Origin: Pseudoalteromonas sp. T1lg75
GTDB taxonomy: Bacteria; Pseudomonadota; Gammaproteobacteria; Enterobacterales; Alteromonadaceae
Assembly: GCF_002964705.1 (NCBI RefSeq)
Contig: NZ_PQCD01000055.1
Span: forward strand, 1 to 64,000
Direction of reading: 5' to 3'
Length of the DNA stretch: 64,000 bases
Shown here: positions 44,052-52,696 of the stretch, in pieces
How the letters are laid out: each line of letters opens with the position of its first letter
How positions within the stretch are numbered: the first letter of the stretch is position 1
The notes under the pieces: generated by a model
What the model was told of the DNA's origin: nothing
Seen by the model: only the letters and a program-made list of their open reading frames with translations
Database searches by the model: none
Position numbers and translations under genes: made by a program

Positions 44052-44178
44052 ATACTTTGGCTACACTTGGTAGCAGGCGGCAAAAATTGCCGCCAATCCG
44101 CCTTGAAAGCTGCATATTTAGCTGACATTCAAGCTATAAATGCTAAACTAGCGGCTTGTTTTTCAGTGATTGACAGCA

Positions 44179-45219
44179 ATGACCTTTAGTTTACTTCCCG
44201 AGTGGCATCCTCAGGATGCGGTAATGCTCACCTGGCCCCATCAAGACACCGACTGGGCGGCCAACCTATCTGCCGTCGAGCAGGTTTATCTTGAATTAAG
44301 CAAGCATATCAGCGAGCGCCAACGCCTGCTGATCGTCGCCGACAATGCCGAACTCAAAGCCCATATTCACAGCGCCCTAAGCGAACAGGGTGTAGACCTG
44401 ACGCAGATAAGCTTTGTTGATGCCCCCTGTAACGACACCTGGGCCCGGGATCATGGTCCGCTGACCCTAAGCGACGGACGGCAGCTTAAGGCCATCGATT
44501 GCAAATTCACCGCCTGGGGCGGTAAGTATGAAGCCGATAAAGACAACGCCATCAATGGTCAGCTGTTTGCGCAAGCGCTCAATCAAGGCGTGCGCACCCA
44601 GCAGAGCGATTTTATCCTCGAAGGTGGCGCCATTGAAATTAACGAGCACGGCGTACTGCTAAGCACCCGCGCCTGCGTACACAATAAAAACCGTAATGCC
44701 AGCATGAGCGCAGAGCAAATCGATGCGGCATTGGCCGAGTTGCTTGGCGCCAACAAGATTCTTTGGCTGGACCATGGTTACCTGGCCGGGGATGACACCG
44801 ACTCCCATATCGACACCCTGGTGCGTTTTGCCCCGAACAATACCCTGGTGTATGTGCGCTGCGACGACCCGCAAGACGAGCATTATGACGAGCTTGGCAA
44901 AATGGCCGAAGAACTGGTGGCCCTGCGTGGCCTTAACGATGACGCCTACGAATTAATTGCCCTGCCCTGGCCCAAAGCCGTGTATAACAGCGAAGGCGAT
45001 CGTCTCCCTGCCACCTACGCCAACTACCTGATTATTAACGATGCTGTCTTGGTGCCAACCTACCAGGATAGCCATGATCAGGTGGCGCTGGCACAAATAG
45101 CCAAGGCCTATCCGGGACGTGAAGTAATTGGCGTAGACTGCTGCGCCCTGATTGAACAATTTGGCAGCCTGCACTGTATTACCATGCAGTTGCCCCATGG
45201 TTTTTTGGAGAATAGATGA
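44179..45219 (+). CDS. aguA: Agmatine deiminase
   Basis: It converts agmatine to N-carbamoylputrescine and ammonia. The 346-residue pentein-fold enzyme shows the substrate motifs ARDHGPLTL, EGGAIEINEHG and DDTDSHIDTL, and a C-terminal catalytic Cys in GSLHCITMQ (about C333). A TTG three codons earlier is open, but the ATG at 44179 gives the usual start (MTFSLLPEWHPQDAV). Its stop overlaps aguB as ATGA. With aguB it forms a two-step route to putrescine. Confidence 0.93.
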   Translation: MTFSLLPEWHPQDAVMLTWPHQDTDWAANLSAVEQVYLELSKHISERQRLLIVADNAELKAHIHSALSEQGVDLTQISFVDAPCNDTWARDHGPLTLSDGRQLKAIDCKFTAWGGKYEADKDNAINGQLFAQALNQGVRTQQSDFILEGGAIEINEHGVLLSTRACVHNKNRNASMSAEQIDAALAELLGANKILWLDHGYLAGDDTDSHIDTLVRFAPNNTLVYVRCDDPQDEHYDELGKMAEELVALRGLNDDAYELIALPWPKAVYNSEGDRLPATYANYLIINDAVLVPTYQDSHDQVALAQIAKAYPGREVIGVDCCALIEQFGSLHCITMQLPHGFLENR

Positions 45220-46124
45220 TGTCCTCTTCGAACTTAGCCGTTGCGCCTCTAGCTGTGGCATTAGTACAGCAGCAAAACACCGCAGACCGCGACTTTAACC
45301 TCACTAACTCCATCGCCGGGATCCGCGAGGCCGCCGCCAAGGGCGCCAAGCTAGTGGTGTTGCAAGAGCTACACACCGGCTTATATTTTTGCCAAAGTGA
45401 AGACGTTAACCAGTTTGACTTAGCCGAAACCATTCCCGGTCCAAGTACGGATACCCTGGGCGCGCTGGCCAAAGAACTGAACATAGTGATCGTCGCTTCC
45501 TTGTTCGAGCGCCGTGCCGCCGGTCTGTATCACAATACCGCCGTGGTGCTTGAGTGTGACGGCAGCATTGCTGGTAAATACCGCAAGATGCATATTCCGG
45601 ATGACCCGGGTTTTTACGAGAAGTTTTACTTTACCCCGGGCGATCTGGGTTTTGAACCCATTAAAACCTCGGTCGGCACCTTGGGCGTGTTGGTGTGCTG
45701 GGATCAGTGGTTCCCGGAAGCGGCGCGTTTAATGGCCACGAAAGGCGCTGAAATCCTGATTTATCCGACCGCCATCGGCTGGGATCCCAACGACGATGCC
45801 GCCGAGCAAAAACGCCAGCAAGATGCCTGGGTAATTTCGCAACGCGCCCACGCGGTGGCCAACGGCGTGTATGTGATCAGTGCCAACCGCACCGGTTTTG
45901 AAGCGGATCCCACGGGCCACAGCGCCGGTATCCAATTCTGGGGTCACTCCTTTATCGCCGGGCCTCAGGGGGAATTTTTAGCCACCGCCAGCGACGACAA
46001 GGCCGAAGTACTAAGCGCCAACTTAGATCTTGCCCGTGGCGAAAATGTGCGCCGTATCTGGCCTTATCTACGTGACCGTCGTATCGATCATTACGGCGAC
46101 CTAACTAAACTTTATCGCGACTAA
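45216..46124 (+). CDS. aguB: N-carbamoylputrescine amidase
   Basis: A 302-residue nitrilase-superfamily hydrolase that releases putrescine, CO2 and ammonia from N-carbamoylputrescine. The catalytic triad is visible as LQELHTG (about E51), KYRKMHIPD (about K124) and VCWDQWFPEAAR (about C161). The HIPDDPGFYEKFYF segment is typical of AguB. The start may be either of two adjacent ATGs. No arginine decarboxylase is nearby, so agmatine comes from elsewhere. Confidence 0.93.
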   Translation: MMSSSNLAVAPLAVALVQQQNTADRDFNLTNSIAGIREAAAKGAKLVVLQELHTGLYFCQSEDVNQFDLAETIPGPSTDTLGALAKELNIVIVASLFERRAAGLYHNTAVVLECDGSIAGKYRKMHIPDDPGFYEKFYFTPGDLGFEPIKTSVGTLGVLVCWDQWFPEAARLMATKGAEILIYPTAIGWDPNDDAAEQKRQQDAWVISQRAHAVANGVYVISANRTGFEADPTGHSAGIQFWGHSFIAGPQGEFLATASDDKAEVLSANLDLARGENVRRIWPYLRDRRIDHYGDLTKLYRD

Positions 46125-46137
46125 AACGGAGATTTCC

Positions 46138-49100
46138 ATGCAGTTAGCGCAGTTCATCGAATTGCCTTGGGTAAAAACGCAGCAAGATAAAATCAAATGG
46201 GGTCAGTTAAGCGGCAGCGCTCTGACCCTGAGTGTCGGCGAAGCGGTAAAGCAGCACCCGCAATTGGTGGTGCTAGTCACCCCGGATACACCCACGGCAC
46301 TGAAACTTGAGCACGAACTCCATGCGCTACTGCCTCGCGATCAGGTCATGGTATTTCCCGACTGGGAAACCCTGCCCTATGACCATTTCTCGCCGCATCA
46401 GGATATCGTCTCCACCCGCCTAAGCACCTTAAGCCGTTTGCGCGACTCGCATCAGGGCGTGCTCATTGTGCCGGTGTCGACCCTGATGCTGCGCTCGGCG
46501 CCCAAACAATTTATCTATGGCAACGCCATCGTCTATCGCGTCGGTGACACCCTGAACATCGACAAGCTGCGCAAGCAACTGGACGATGCCGGTTATATAC
46601 ACACTCAGCAGGTCATGGCGCACGGCGAATATGCGGTGCGCGGCTCGGTTGTCGACCTCTTTGCCATGGGCCAAAATGCGCCGGTGCGGTTTGATTTATT
46701 CGATGACGAAATCGACAGCATGAGTCATTTCGATGTCGACACCCAACGCTCCAGCGAGCAAATTAAGGCCATCAACCTGCTCCCGGCCCACGAATTTGGC
46801 ACCACGGATGTGGATATTGAGCGCTTTCGCATTCAATACCGTGAAGCCTTTGGCGCCAGCGCCGAACAAGACTCTGTGTATATGCAGGTCTCCAAAGGGG
46901 CATTGCCACCGGGGATTGAATACTATTTACCCCTGTTTTTCGAGCAGCTCGATACTCTGTTCGATTACCTGCCCGAGCAAGCTGTGTTTATGCATATGGG
47001 CGATATTCAGCACGGTGCCGAACGTTTCTTAGCGGATGTCCACAGCCGTTATACCAGTCGCAAAGTTGATCCGCTGCGCCCCTTGCTGGAGCCGCAACGT
47101 CTCTACCTGCCCCTTGAAGAGCTTAACAGCCGCTTTAAACAGTATCCGCGCATCGAGCTTTCCCAAGCCAGTCTGCCGCTGCGCGCAGGGCATTTTAACT
47201 TAGGCACCGAGCCCTTGCCCGAGGTTCGCATAGACCATGCCAAGCAGCCACCCTTTGGTGCATTTGTGGATTATGCCCTGGCAGAGAAGCAAAACAAGGG
47301 TCGCATCGTCTTAAGCGTGGAGTCCGATGGCCGCCGCGAAGCCCTGTTGACCTTGTTAAAACCAAGTGGCTTAAAGATCACGCCCTGTGACAACCTTGAT
47401 GCGGCGCTCGCAAGCGATGCGGATATCACCCTGATAGTAGCGCCCTTTGAGCAGAGCGTGGTGCTCAATCACAACGGCCGTGTCAGTCTGATCACAGAGC
47501 AGGAATTACTGGGTATTCGCGTCTCCCAGCGTCGTCGCCGGAAGCATAAACACCAGGTCAGCAGTGATGCCCTTATTCGCAACCTAGCTGAACTCAAAGA
47601 AGGCCAACCCATAGTGCATCTGGACCATGGTGTTGGCCGCTATGTGGGCCTGGAAACTCTGGATGCGGCGGGCGTGGCCACCGAATTTGTGACCATCATG
47701 TATGCCAACGACGCCAAGCTTTACGTACCTGTGGCCGCCTTGCATATGCTCAGTCGCTACTCCGGTGGTGAAGAAGCCAGTGCGCCATTACACAAACTGG
47801 GTTCAGATGCCTGGGAAAAAGCCAAAAAACGCGCCGCCGAAAAGGTCCGCGATGTGGCCGCCGAATTGCTTGATATCTATGCCAAGCGCCAGGCCAAGCC
47901 TGGCTACAAATTTGCTCTCGATGAAGCAGGCTATCGTCAGTTCAGTGACAACTTTGTCTTTGAAGAAACCGAAGATCAGCAAAATGCCATCACCGCTGTG
48001 CTTGAAGATATGCGCAGCAAAAACGCCATGGACCGCTTGGTGTGTGGTGATGTCGGTTTTGGTAAAACCGAAGTCGCCATGCGCGCCGCCTATGTTGCCG
48101 TGGCCGATGGTAAGCAGGTGGCGGTATTGGTACCGACCACCTTGTTGGCGCAGCAGCACTTTGAAAACTTCCGCGACCGCTTTGCCGACTTTCCGGTAAC
48201 GGTAGATATCCTATCGCGCTTTAAATCCACCAAGGAGCAAAATGCGACCCTGGCGAAAATCAAAGAAGGTCAGGTGGATATAGTGATCGGTACTCATAAA
48301 CTGCTGCAGGAAAACATCGAGTTTGCCGATTTAGGCCTATTGGTGGTGGACGAAGAGCACCGCTTTGGCGTACGTCAGAAAGAAAAAATCAAGGCACTGC
48401 GCGCCGATGTGGATATTCTCACCCTGACCGCCACCCCAATTCCGCGCACCCTTAATATGGCCATGAGCGGCATGCGTGATTTATCCATTATCGCTACCCC
48501 GCCGGCAAAACGCTTGGCGGTGAAAACCTTTGTTCGTCAACGCGACGATGAGATGATCCGCGAAGCCATTTTGCGGGAAATTAAGCGCGGCGGTCAGGTT
48601 TACTTCCTGCACAACAATGTCGAGACCATAGAGCGCACCGCCGAAGATATCCGCGCTATCGTGCCGGAAGCCACGGTGGCCGTGGCCCACGGACAAATGC
48701 GTGAGCGCGAGCTGGAATCCCTGATGAGTGATTTCTATCATCAGCGCTTCAATGTGGTGGTCTGTACCACCATCATAGAAACCGGTATCGATATTCCCAG
48801 CGCCAACACCATTATTATGGACAGAGCCGATCGCCTCGGCCTGGCGCAATTGCATCAGCTACGTGGTCGTGTGGGCCGCAGCCATCACCAGGCCTATGCC
48901 TACTTGTTAACGCCGCCGCCCAAGGCCATGTCTAAGGATGCACAAAAGCGTCTTGAGGCCATCGCCTCGCTGGAAGACTTGGGCGCCGGCTTTACCCTGG
49001 CCACCCACGACCTGGAAATTCGCGGCGCCGGTGAGCTGCTGGGTGATGAGCAAAGCGGGCAAATTCAAACCATCGGCTTTAGCATGTATATGGAGATGCT

Positions 49101-49611
49101 GGAGCAGGCCGTTGAAGCGTTAAAAAATGGCCAGGAGCCCACTTTAGATAAGCTGCTTAAATCCCACACCGAAGTGGATCTCAAGCTGCCCGCCTTGCTT
49201 CCCAACGATTATATAGGCGATGTGAATCTGCGCTTGGGCTTGTATAAACGCATTGCCAGTGCCGGTGATACGGAAACTCTGGACGAGCTTAAGGTGGAGC
49301 TTATTGACCGCTTTGGCCTGCTGCCCGATGCTACACAGCACTTATTCGCCTTGCAGGAGCTAAAACAACGTGCCGGTGCAATAGGAATAACCAAGGTTGA
49401 AGCCAATCCTAAAGGCGGTTACTTTGAATTTAGCCAGCAAACCAAGGTCAGTCCGGGCTTTATTATTGGTTTAATTCAAGCGGATCCAAAACACTATAGA
49501 ATGGAAGGCGCGAATCGGTTACGCTTTATGATCAGTGAAGCCAATGCCAAAGAGCGACTTAAGTTAATCACGGCGATGATCACTGAATTTGAAGCCAAGG
49601 TAGGAAGTTAA
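46138..49611 (+). CDS. mfd: Transcription-repair coupling factor
   Basis: It removes RNA polymerase stalled at DNA damage and recruits UvrA. At 1157 residues it matches E. coli Mfd (1148). The order is a UvrB-like N-terminal part, the RNA polymerase interaction domain (around 490-560, HLDHGVGRYVGLE), a RecG-like helicase with Walker A GDVGFGKT (637-644) and DEEH (738-741), and the C-terminal TRCF domain. CGGAG precedes the ATG. The stop overlaps the csiV start by one base (TAATG). Confidence 0.96.
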   Translation: MQLAQFIELPWVKTQQDKIKWGQLSGSALTLSVGEAVKQHPQLVVLVTPDTPTALKLEHELHALLPRDQVMVFPDWETLPYDHFSPHQDIVSTRLSTLSRLRDSHQGVLIVPVSTLMLRSAPKQFIYGNAIVYRVGDTLNIDKLRKQLDDAGYIHTQQVMAHGEYAVRGSVVDLFAMGQNAPVRFDLFDDEIDSMSHFDVDTQRSSEQIKAINLLPAHEFGTTDVDIERFRIQYREAFGASAEQDSVYMQVSKGALPPGIEYYLPLFFEQLDTLFDYLPEQAVFMHMGDIQHGAERFLADVHSRYTSRKVDPLRPLLEPQRLYLPLEELNSRFKQYPRIELSQASLPLRAGHFNLGTEPLPEVRIDHAKQPPFGAFVDYALAEKQNKGRIVLSVESDGRREALLTLLKPSGLKITPCDNLDAALASDADITLIVAPFEQSVVLNHNGRVSLITEQELLGIRVSQRRRRKHKHQVSSDALIRNLAELKEGQPIVHLDHGVGRYVGLETLDAAGVATEFVTIMYANDAKLYVPVAALHMLSRYSGGEEASAPLHKLGSDAWEKAKKRAAEKVRDVAAELLDIYAKRQAKPGYKFALDEAGYRQFSDNFVFEETEDQQNAITAVLEDMRSKNAMDRLVCGDVGFGKTEVAMRAAYVAVADGKQVAVLVPTTLLAQQHFENFRDRFADFPVTVDILSRFKSTKEQNATLAKIKEGQVDIVIGTHKLLQENIEFADLGLLVVDEEHRFGVRQKEKIKALRADVDILTLTATPIPRTLNMAMSGMRDLSIIATPPAKRLAVKTFVRQRDDEMIREAILREIKRGGQVYFLHNNVETIERTAEDIRAIVPEATVAVAHGQMRERELESLMSDFYHQRFNVVVCTTIIETGIDIPSANTIIMDRADRLGLAQLHQLRGRVGRSHHQAYAYLLTPPPKAMSKDAQKRLEAIASLEDLGAGFTLATHDLEIRGAGELLGDEQSGQIQTIGFSMYMEMLEQAVEALKNGQEPTLDKLLKSHTEVDLKLPALLPNDYIGDVNLRLGLYKRIASAGDTETLDELKVELIDRFGLLPDATQHLFALQELKQRAGAIGITKVEANPKGGYFEFSQQTKVSPGFIIGLIQADPKHYRMEGANRLRFMISEANAKERLKLITAMITEFEAKVGS

Positions 49612-50420
49612 TGATAAGAATAATGTTAATCACGTTGCTGGCGATGCTCAGTGTCCCGAGTTACGCCGATGGTCGTTGGTTTGAAATTGAGGTGCTGGTA
49701 TTTGAGCAAGGCCAGACCCAGAGCACGGAAACGCTGCGTAATGAGGAGCTCGATCTGAGCCGCTACCAATACGACAACGACCTGCTGACCCCGGCTTACG
49801 TTTACACCCTCAATGGCCAATGTGATAGTGGCGAGATAAGCCCGCCAACGCGTGCGAACGATGTGTTTGCGCTGCAAGGACAAACACAAAGCAGCAGCTG
49901 CGACTACAACGCCGCCGATATGGTGAATCTGCAGCGCGTCCCTAAGGTGCCCAATGCCGAGGTACAAAACCACACCGCCAGCCCTTATTTGCTTGCTCCG
50001 GAGCAACTGCAGTTTGACGAGCAGCGCCAGGCGCTTCGTCGCAAAGGGAAACAGGTGCTCTTGCACACCGGCTGGCGTTTTGCCGGTCAATCCAAACGCT
50101 CGGCCCCGCGTTTTCGCCTCTTTGGCGGCGAGCAGGTGGCGACCTTGAGCGAGCTGCCCGAGCAGATGGCACAAGACAGTCTATTATTATCGCCAAGCAC
50201 CCACTACGAGCCCCAATGGCAATTGGACGGCTTTTTAAAGGTGCACCTAAACCATTATCTTTACATCACTTCTAACCTGGTGACCCGCGCCATAGGCGAT
50301 ACCGACACCTCGGTCAGTGGTGAATTTTCACAGTTTCGTCGCGTCATTTCGGGCGAAATTCATTACTTCGACCACCCGCAAATTGGCATGCTGGTGCAAA
50401 TTAGACGTTTTAATCACTAG
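49611..50420 (+). CDS. csiV: CsiV family envelope protein
   Basis: A 269-residue protein with a signal peptide ending near SYADG (about 20). The opening of the mature protein, GRWFEIEVLVFEQGQ, is the hallmark of the CsiV group, described as a peptidoglycan-binding protein that activates LpoA/PBP1a in Vibrio. Two Cys pairs could form disulfides. The gene follows mfd with a one-base overlap and its own AGGAAG, the arrangement usual in vibrios and shewanellas. Confidence 0.8.
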   Translation: MIRIMLITLLAMLSVPSYADGRWFEIEVLVFEQGQTQSTETLRNEELDLSRYQYDNDLLTPAYVYTLNGQCDSGEISPPTRANDVFALQGQTQSSSCDYNAADMVNLQRVPKVPNAEVQNHTASPYLLAPEQLQFDEQRQALRRKGKQVLLHTGWRFAGQSKRSAPRFRLFGGEQVATLSELPEQMAQDSLLLSPSTHYEPQWQLDGFLKVHLNHYLYITSNLVTRAIGDTDTSVSGEFSQFRRVISGEIHYFDHPQIGMLVQIRRFNH

Positions 50421-50440
50421 TCAGTGATAAGGAAAATAAT

Positions 50441-50692
50441 ATGAAAAAATCGCTTCTTTTAGCTATCGCCGCAGGTCTAACCCTAACTGCTTGTTCTAAA
50501 GTGACTCTTGAAAACTACGAGCAAATCAAGGTCGGTATGGACCGCGCAGAAGTGGAAGCGCTTTTAGGCAGCCCGTCTGCGTGTGAAGACAAAGCCCTAC
50601 ACACCAACTGTATCTGGGGTTCAGAAAGCAAAAACATTCAGGTTACCCTGGTTTCGGATAAAGTAACTCTTTATTCTGAAAAAGGCCTGTAA
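50441..50692 (+). CDS. Small SmpA/OmlA-like lipoprotein
   Basis: An 83-residue lipoprotein. The lipobox LTAC places the lipidated Cys at 18, followed by Ser, which by the E. coli rule sends it to the outer membrane. The mature part NYEQIKVGMDRAEVEALLGSP is the start of the SmpA/BamE-like fold (helix, turn, strand), and a Cys pair (about 49 and 57) may be disulfide-bonded. AAGGA precedes the ATG. Role unknown; it is not BamE itself judging by length and sequence. Confidence 0.75.
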   Translation: MKKSLLLAIAAGLTLTACSKVTLENYEQIKVGMDRAEVEALLGSPSACEDKALHTNCIWGSESKNIQVTLVSDKVTLYSEKGL

Positions 50693-50699
50693 GGTCTAA

Positions 50700-50718
50700 G
50701 GGGTGGCGTCGCCACCCC
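50700..50718 (+). terminator. GC-rich hairpin after the small lipoprotein gene
   Basis: GGGGTGGC (50700-50707) pairs perfectly with GCCACCCC (50711-50718) over a three-base loop. No T-run follows, so it may stabilise the mRNA end or terminate only partly. Confidence 0.55.
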
Positions 50719-50755
50719 AACAATCTGCTCTCATTAATGGAATAAGGATATCGCC

Positions 50756-51208
50756 ATGAAAAAAATAAGCCTGGCTAGCGCCTGTGCCGCCCTACTGCTA
50801 TCAAGTCAATCCATTGCCGGTATTTATACCGATGACCTGGCAAAATGCTTGGTTAAATCAACCAGCCCTCAAGATAGAACCCAATTAGTACAATGGATGT
50901 TTGCCGCCGCCTCTGCTCACCCTGCAGTACAAGACATCTCTAACGTGACGGGGCAACAAATGGAAACAGCCAACAAGCTTACCGCCGGCTTATTTATGCG
51001 CTTATTAACAGTGTCGTGCAAGGAGCAAACGCGGGACGCCATTCGTTACGAAGGGCCATTTGCCATTCAGGGCAGTTTTGAAGTGCTTGGCCAGGTTGCG
51101 GGTCAGGAGCTGTTTGCCAGCCCTGAGGTCACGCAGTCCATCGCCGGTCTAGAAAAATATATAGACTCAAGCAAGATTGACGACGTGGTCAACGACATCG
51201 CTAACTAA
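50756..51208 (+). CDS. Hypothetical periplasmic protein
   Basis: A 150-residue protein with a clear signal peptide cut near SIAG (about 21). The mature part is helical, with two Cys (about 31 and 88) likely joined in the periplasm. It contains DDLAKCLVKSTSPQDRTQLVQWMFAAAS in two short runs, which I have seen in uncharacterised exported proteins of marine gammaproteobacteria but cannot name. AAGGA is eight to nine bases before the ATG. It may be co-transcribed with the lipoprotein gene upstream. Confidence 0.65.
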   Translation: MKKISLASACAALLLSSQSIAGIYTDDLAKCLVKSTSPQDRTQLVQWMFAAASAHPAVQDISNVTGQQMETANKLTAGLFMRLLTVSCKEQTRDAIRYEGPFAIQGSFEVLGQVAGQELFASPEVTQSIAGLEKYIDSSKIDDVVNDIAN

Positions 51209-51209
51209 T

Positions 51210-52586
51210 CTAACCATGCTGTACTTCACCTATGGGCTCTAAGGCCACCACAGCCGAGCGATTCAAAGTGATTTTATAGCGCTGGGCCTGTTTATTACCA
51301 GCGCTGTTGTGACTGACCAAGACCAGATTAATTTGATAACGACGCTCCACCGCGTGTTTACGAATTTTCTTGCCCGTATATTCATACAGCTTTCCTTCCC
51401 CCTTGCGTAAATAACGCACCATGGGCGCCAAACTAATACTGGTAGTCTGGTTTAAGGCATCATATCCAGGCAAAAATGCATTAACCAGGACCTGATTTTC
51501 AAATTGCATATATAGCCATTGAGCGGCTTGTTTATTTTGTTGTCGGCGCTTTGAAAATATAGCCGCAACGTCCTTAGGTATACGCTTAGGTCGAATATAT
51601 TCCAACCATACTTTTTGTTTCCCTACTCGAGAGCGTGTGGTGCTGTTATAAAAAAGATTCAGCCATTTGGCGCGGCCGCGAATAATTCGACGCCATAGAA
51701 AATAGGTGACGTCTTCCTTAAAAATTTCCCTAAGACCATAGATGGTGCCCAATAAGGCCACTAAGCCTACGGTAACCTGGGTAAAGTTGGTACGGGCGTT
51801 AAGCACCAAGACCATAACAAAGGCCATGATCACCGCGGTCACCAAGCCCTTTACCATCCTTTTCAACATGGTATTGAGGTTTTTTGTTTCTCTTTTTAAT
51901 ACTACCCCATGCTCAATTAAGCGCTGTAGTAACAGCATCTTATTGGCGAGGCGGTTGGGGTCTTCCAAGGTCGGAGAAGAATTATAGCGGGCATTTTGGC
52001 GGTGCTCGTTTTCATCTTGGCAATATTGTAATAATTGCGCGCGCTCCAGGCCAAAGTCGGTAGATTTTGGCGCCTTATCGAGCAGTTTTAATAGCCCTTG
52101 CTCTATATACCAACTGAGAAAGTTATCGGCATTATGATAAAAAGATAATAGCTTTTTCTCTTTCGGCTCATAACGACGCAAACGCTTCAATAGCCGATGA
52201 GCCTCCTGCTTTAATGCCAGTGCCCGAATATAAAACTCGTCGGCCTCAGTAATACTCAGCGCTTCAGAAATATCAGTATCCACTGCCAGACGTACCTGAT
52301 AGCAATATAGGTTAAGATTTTGCCGGTACTCCTGCTCATCACCACGCACTTTACTTACGTAGCGGCTACGAACTAAGGGTAAATGTATACCGCTGGCATT
52401 ATAAGCCAAATGACTTTTAATATGGTTATAGTAGAAGCTTTCTTCCCCAAGAGTGTTGGGGTTTATACCCATTTCATTGGGGATACAAAAATACAACTCG
52501 ATACGGGTGTGGGATTTAGGTAGCAATGATTGCCCAAGCGCCAGACGCAAGCCTTCATCAAGTTTGAGTGTAGCGATTTCGTGCAA
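51210..52586 (-). CDS. Membrane protein of unknown function with two central helices
   Basis: A 458-residue protein I do not recognise. The first 245 residues are soluble, charged and partly helical; two membrane segments follow (about 248-267 and 272-290), and the last 165 residues are again soluble and strongly basic (KRIPKDVAAIFSKRRQQNK). The layout suggests a protein anchored by a helical hairpin with both ends in the cytoplasm. The start is TTG at 52586, supported by AGGGGG six to seven bases upstream. It ends two bases from the hypothetical exported gene on the opposite strand. Confidence 0.7.
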   Translation of the reverse strand: MHEIATLKLDEGLRLALGQSLLPKSHTRIELYFCIPNEMGINPNTLGEESFYYNHIKSHLAYNASGIHLPLVRSRYVSKVRGDEQEYRQNLNLYCYQVRLAVDTDISEALSITEADEFYIRALALKQEAHRLLKRLRRYEPKEKKLLSFYHNADNFLSWYIEQGLLKLLDKAPKSTDFGLERAQLLQYCQDENEHRQNARYNSSPTLEDPNRLANKMLLLQRLIEHGVVLKRETKNLNTMLKRMVKGLVTAVIMAFVMVLVLNARTNFTQVTVGLVALLGTIYGLREIFKEDVTYFLWRRIIRGRAKWLNLFYNSTTRSRVGKQKVWLEYIRPKRIPKDVAAIFSKRRQQNKQAAQWLYMQFENQVLVNAFLPGYDALNQTTSISLAPMVRYLRKGEGKLYEYTGKKIRKHAVERRYQINLVLVSHNSAGNKQAQRYKITLNRSAVVALEPIGEVQHG

Positions 52587-52635
52587 AGATTAGCCCCCTA
52601 TTGTATTGATAATAAAAGTATAACCTATTTTTCAC

Positions 52636-52675
52636 GAATAAAAAAAATGCCCATCAGCACGCTGATAGGCATTTT
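52636..52675 (-). terminator. Terminator of the TonB-dependent receptor gene
   Basis: A 15-bp stem (52644-52658 with 52661-52675, one mismatch, two-base loop as drawn) is followed on the minus strand by a run of T. It begins 22 bases after the receptor stop. Confidence 0.85.
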
Positions 52676-52696
52676 AATGCTAAGGCTTAGAGCCAA

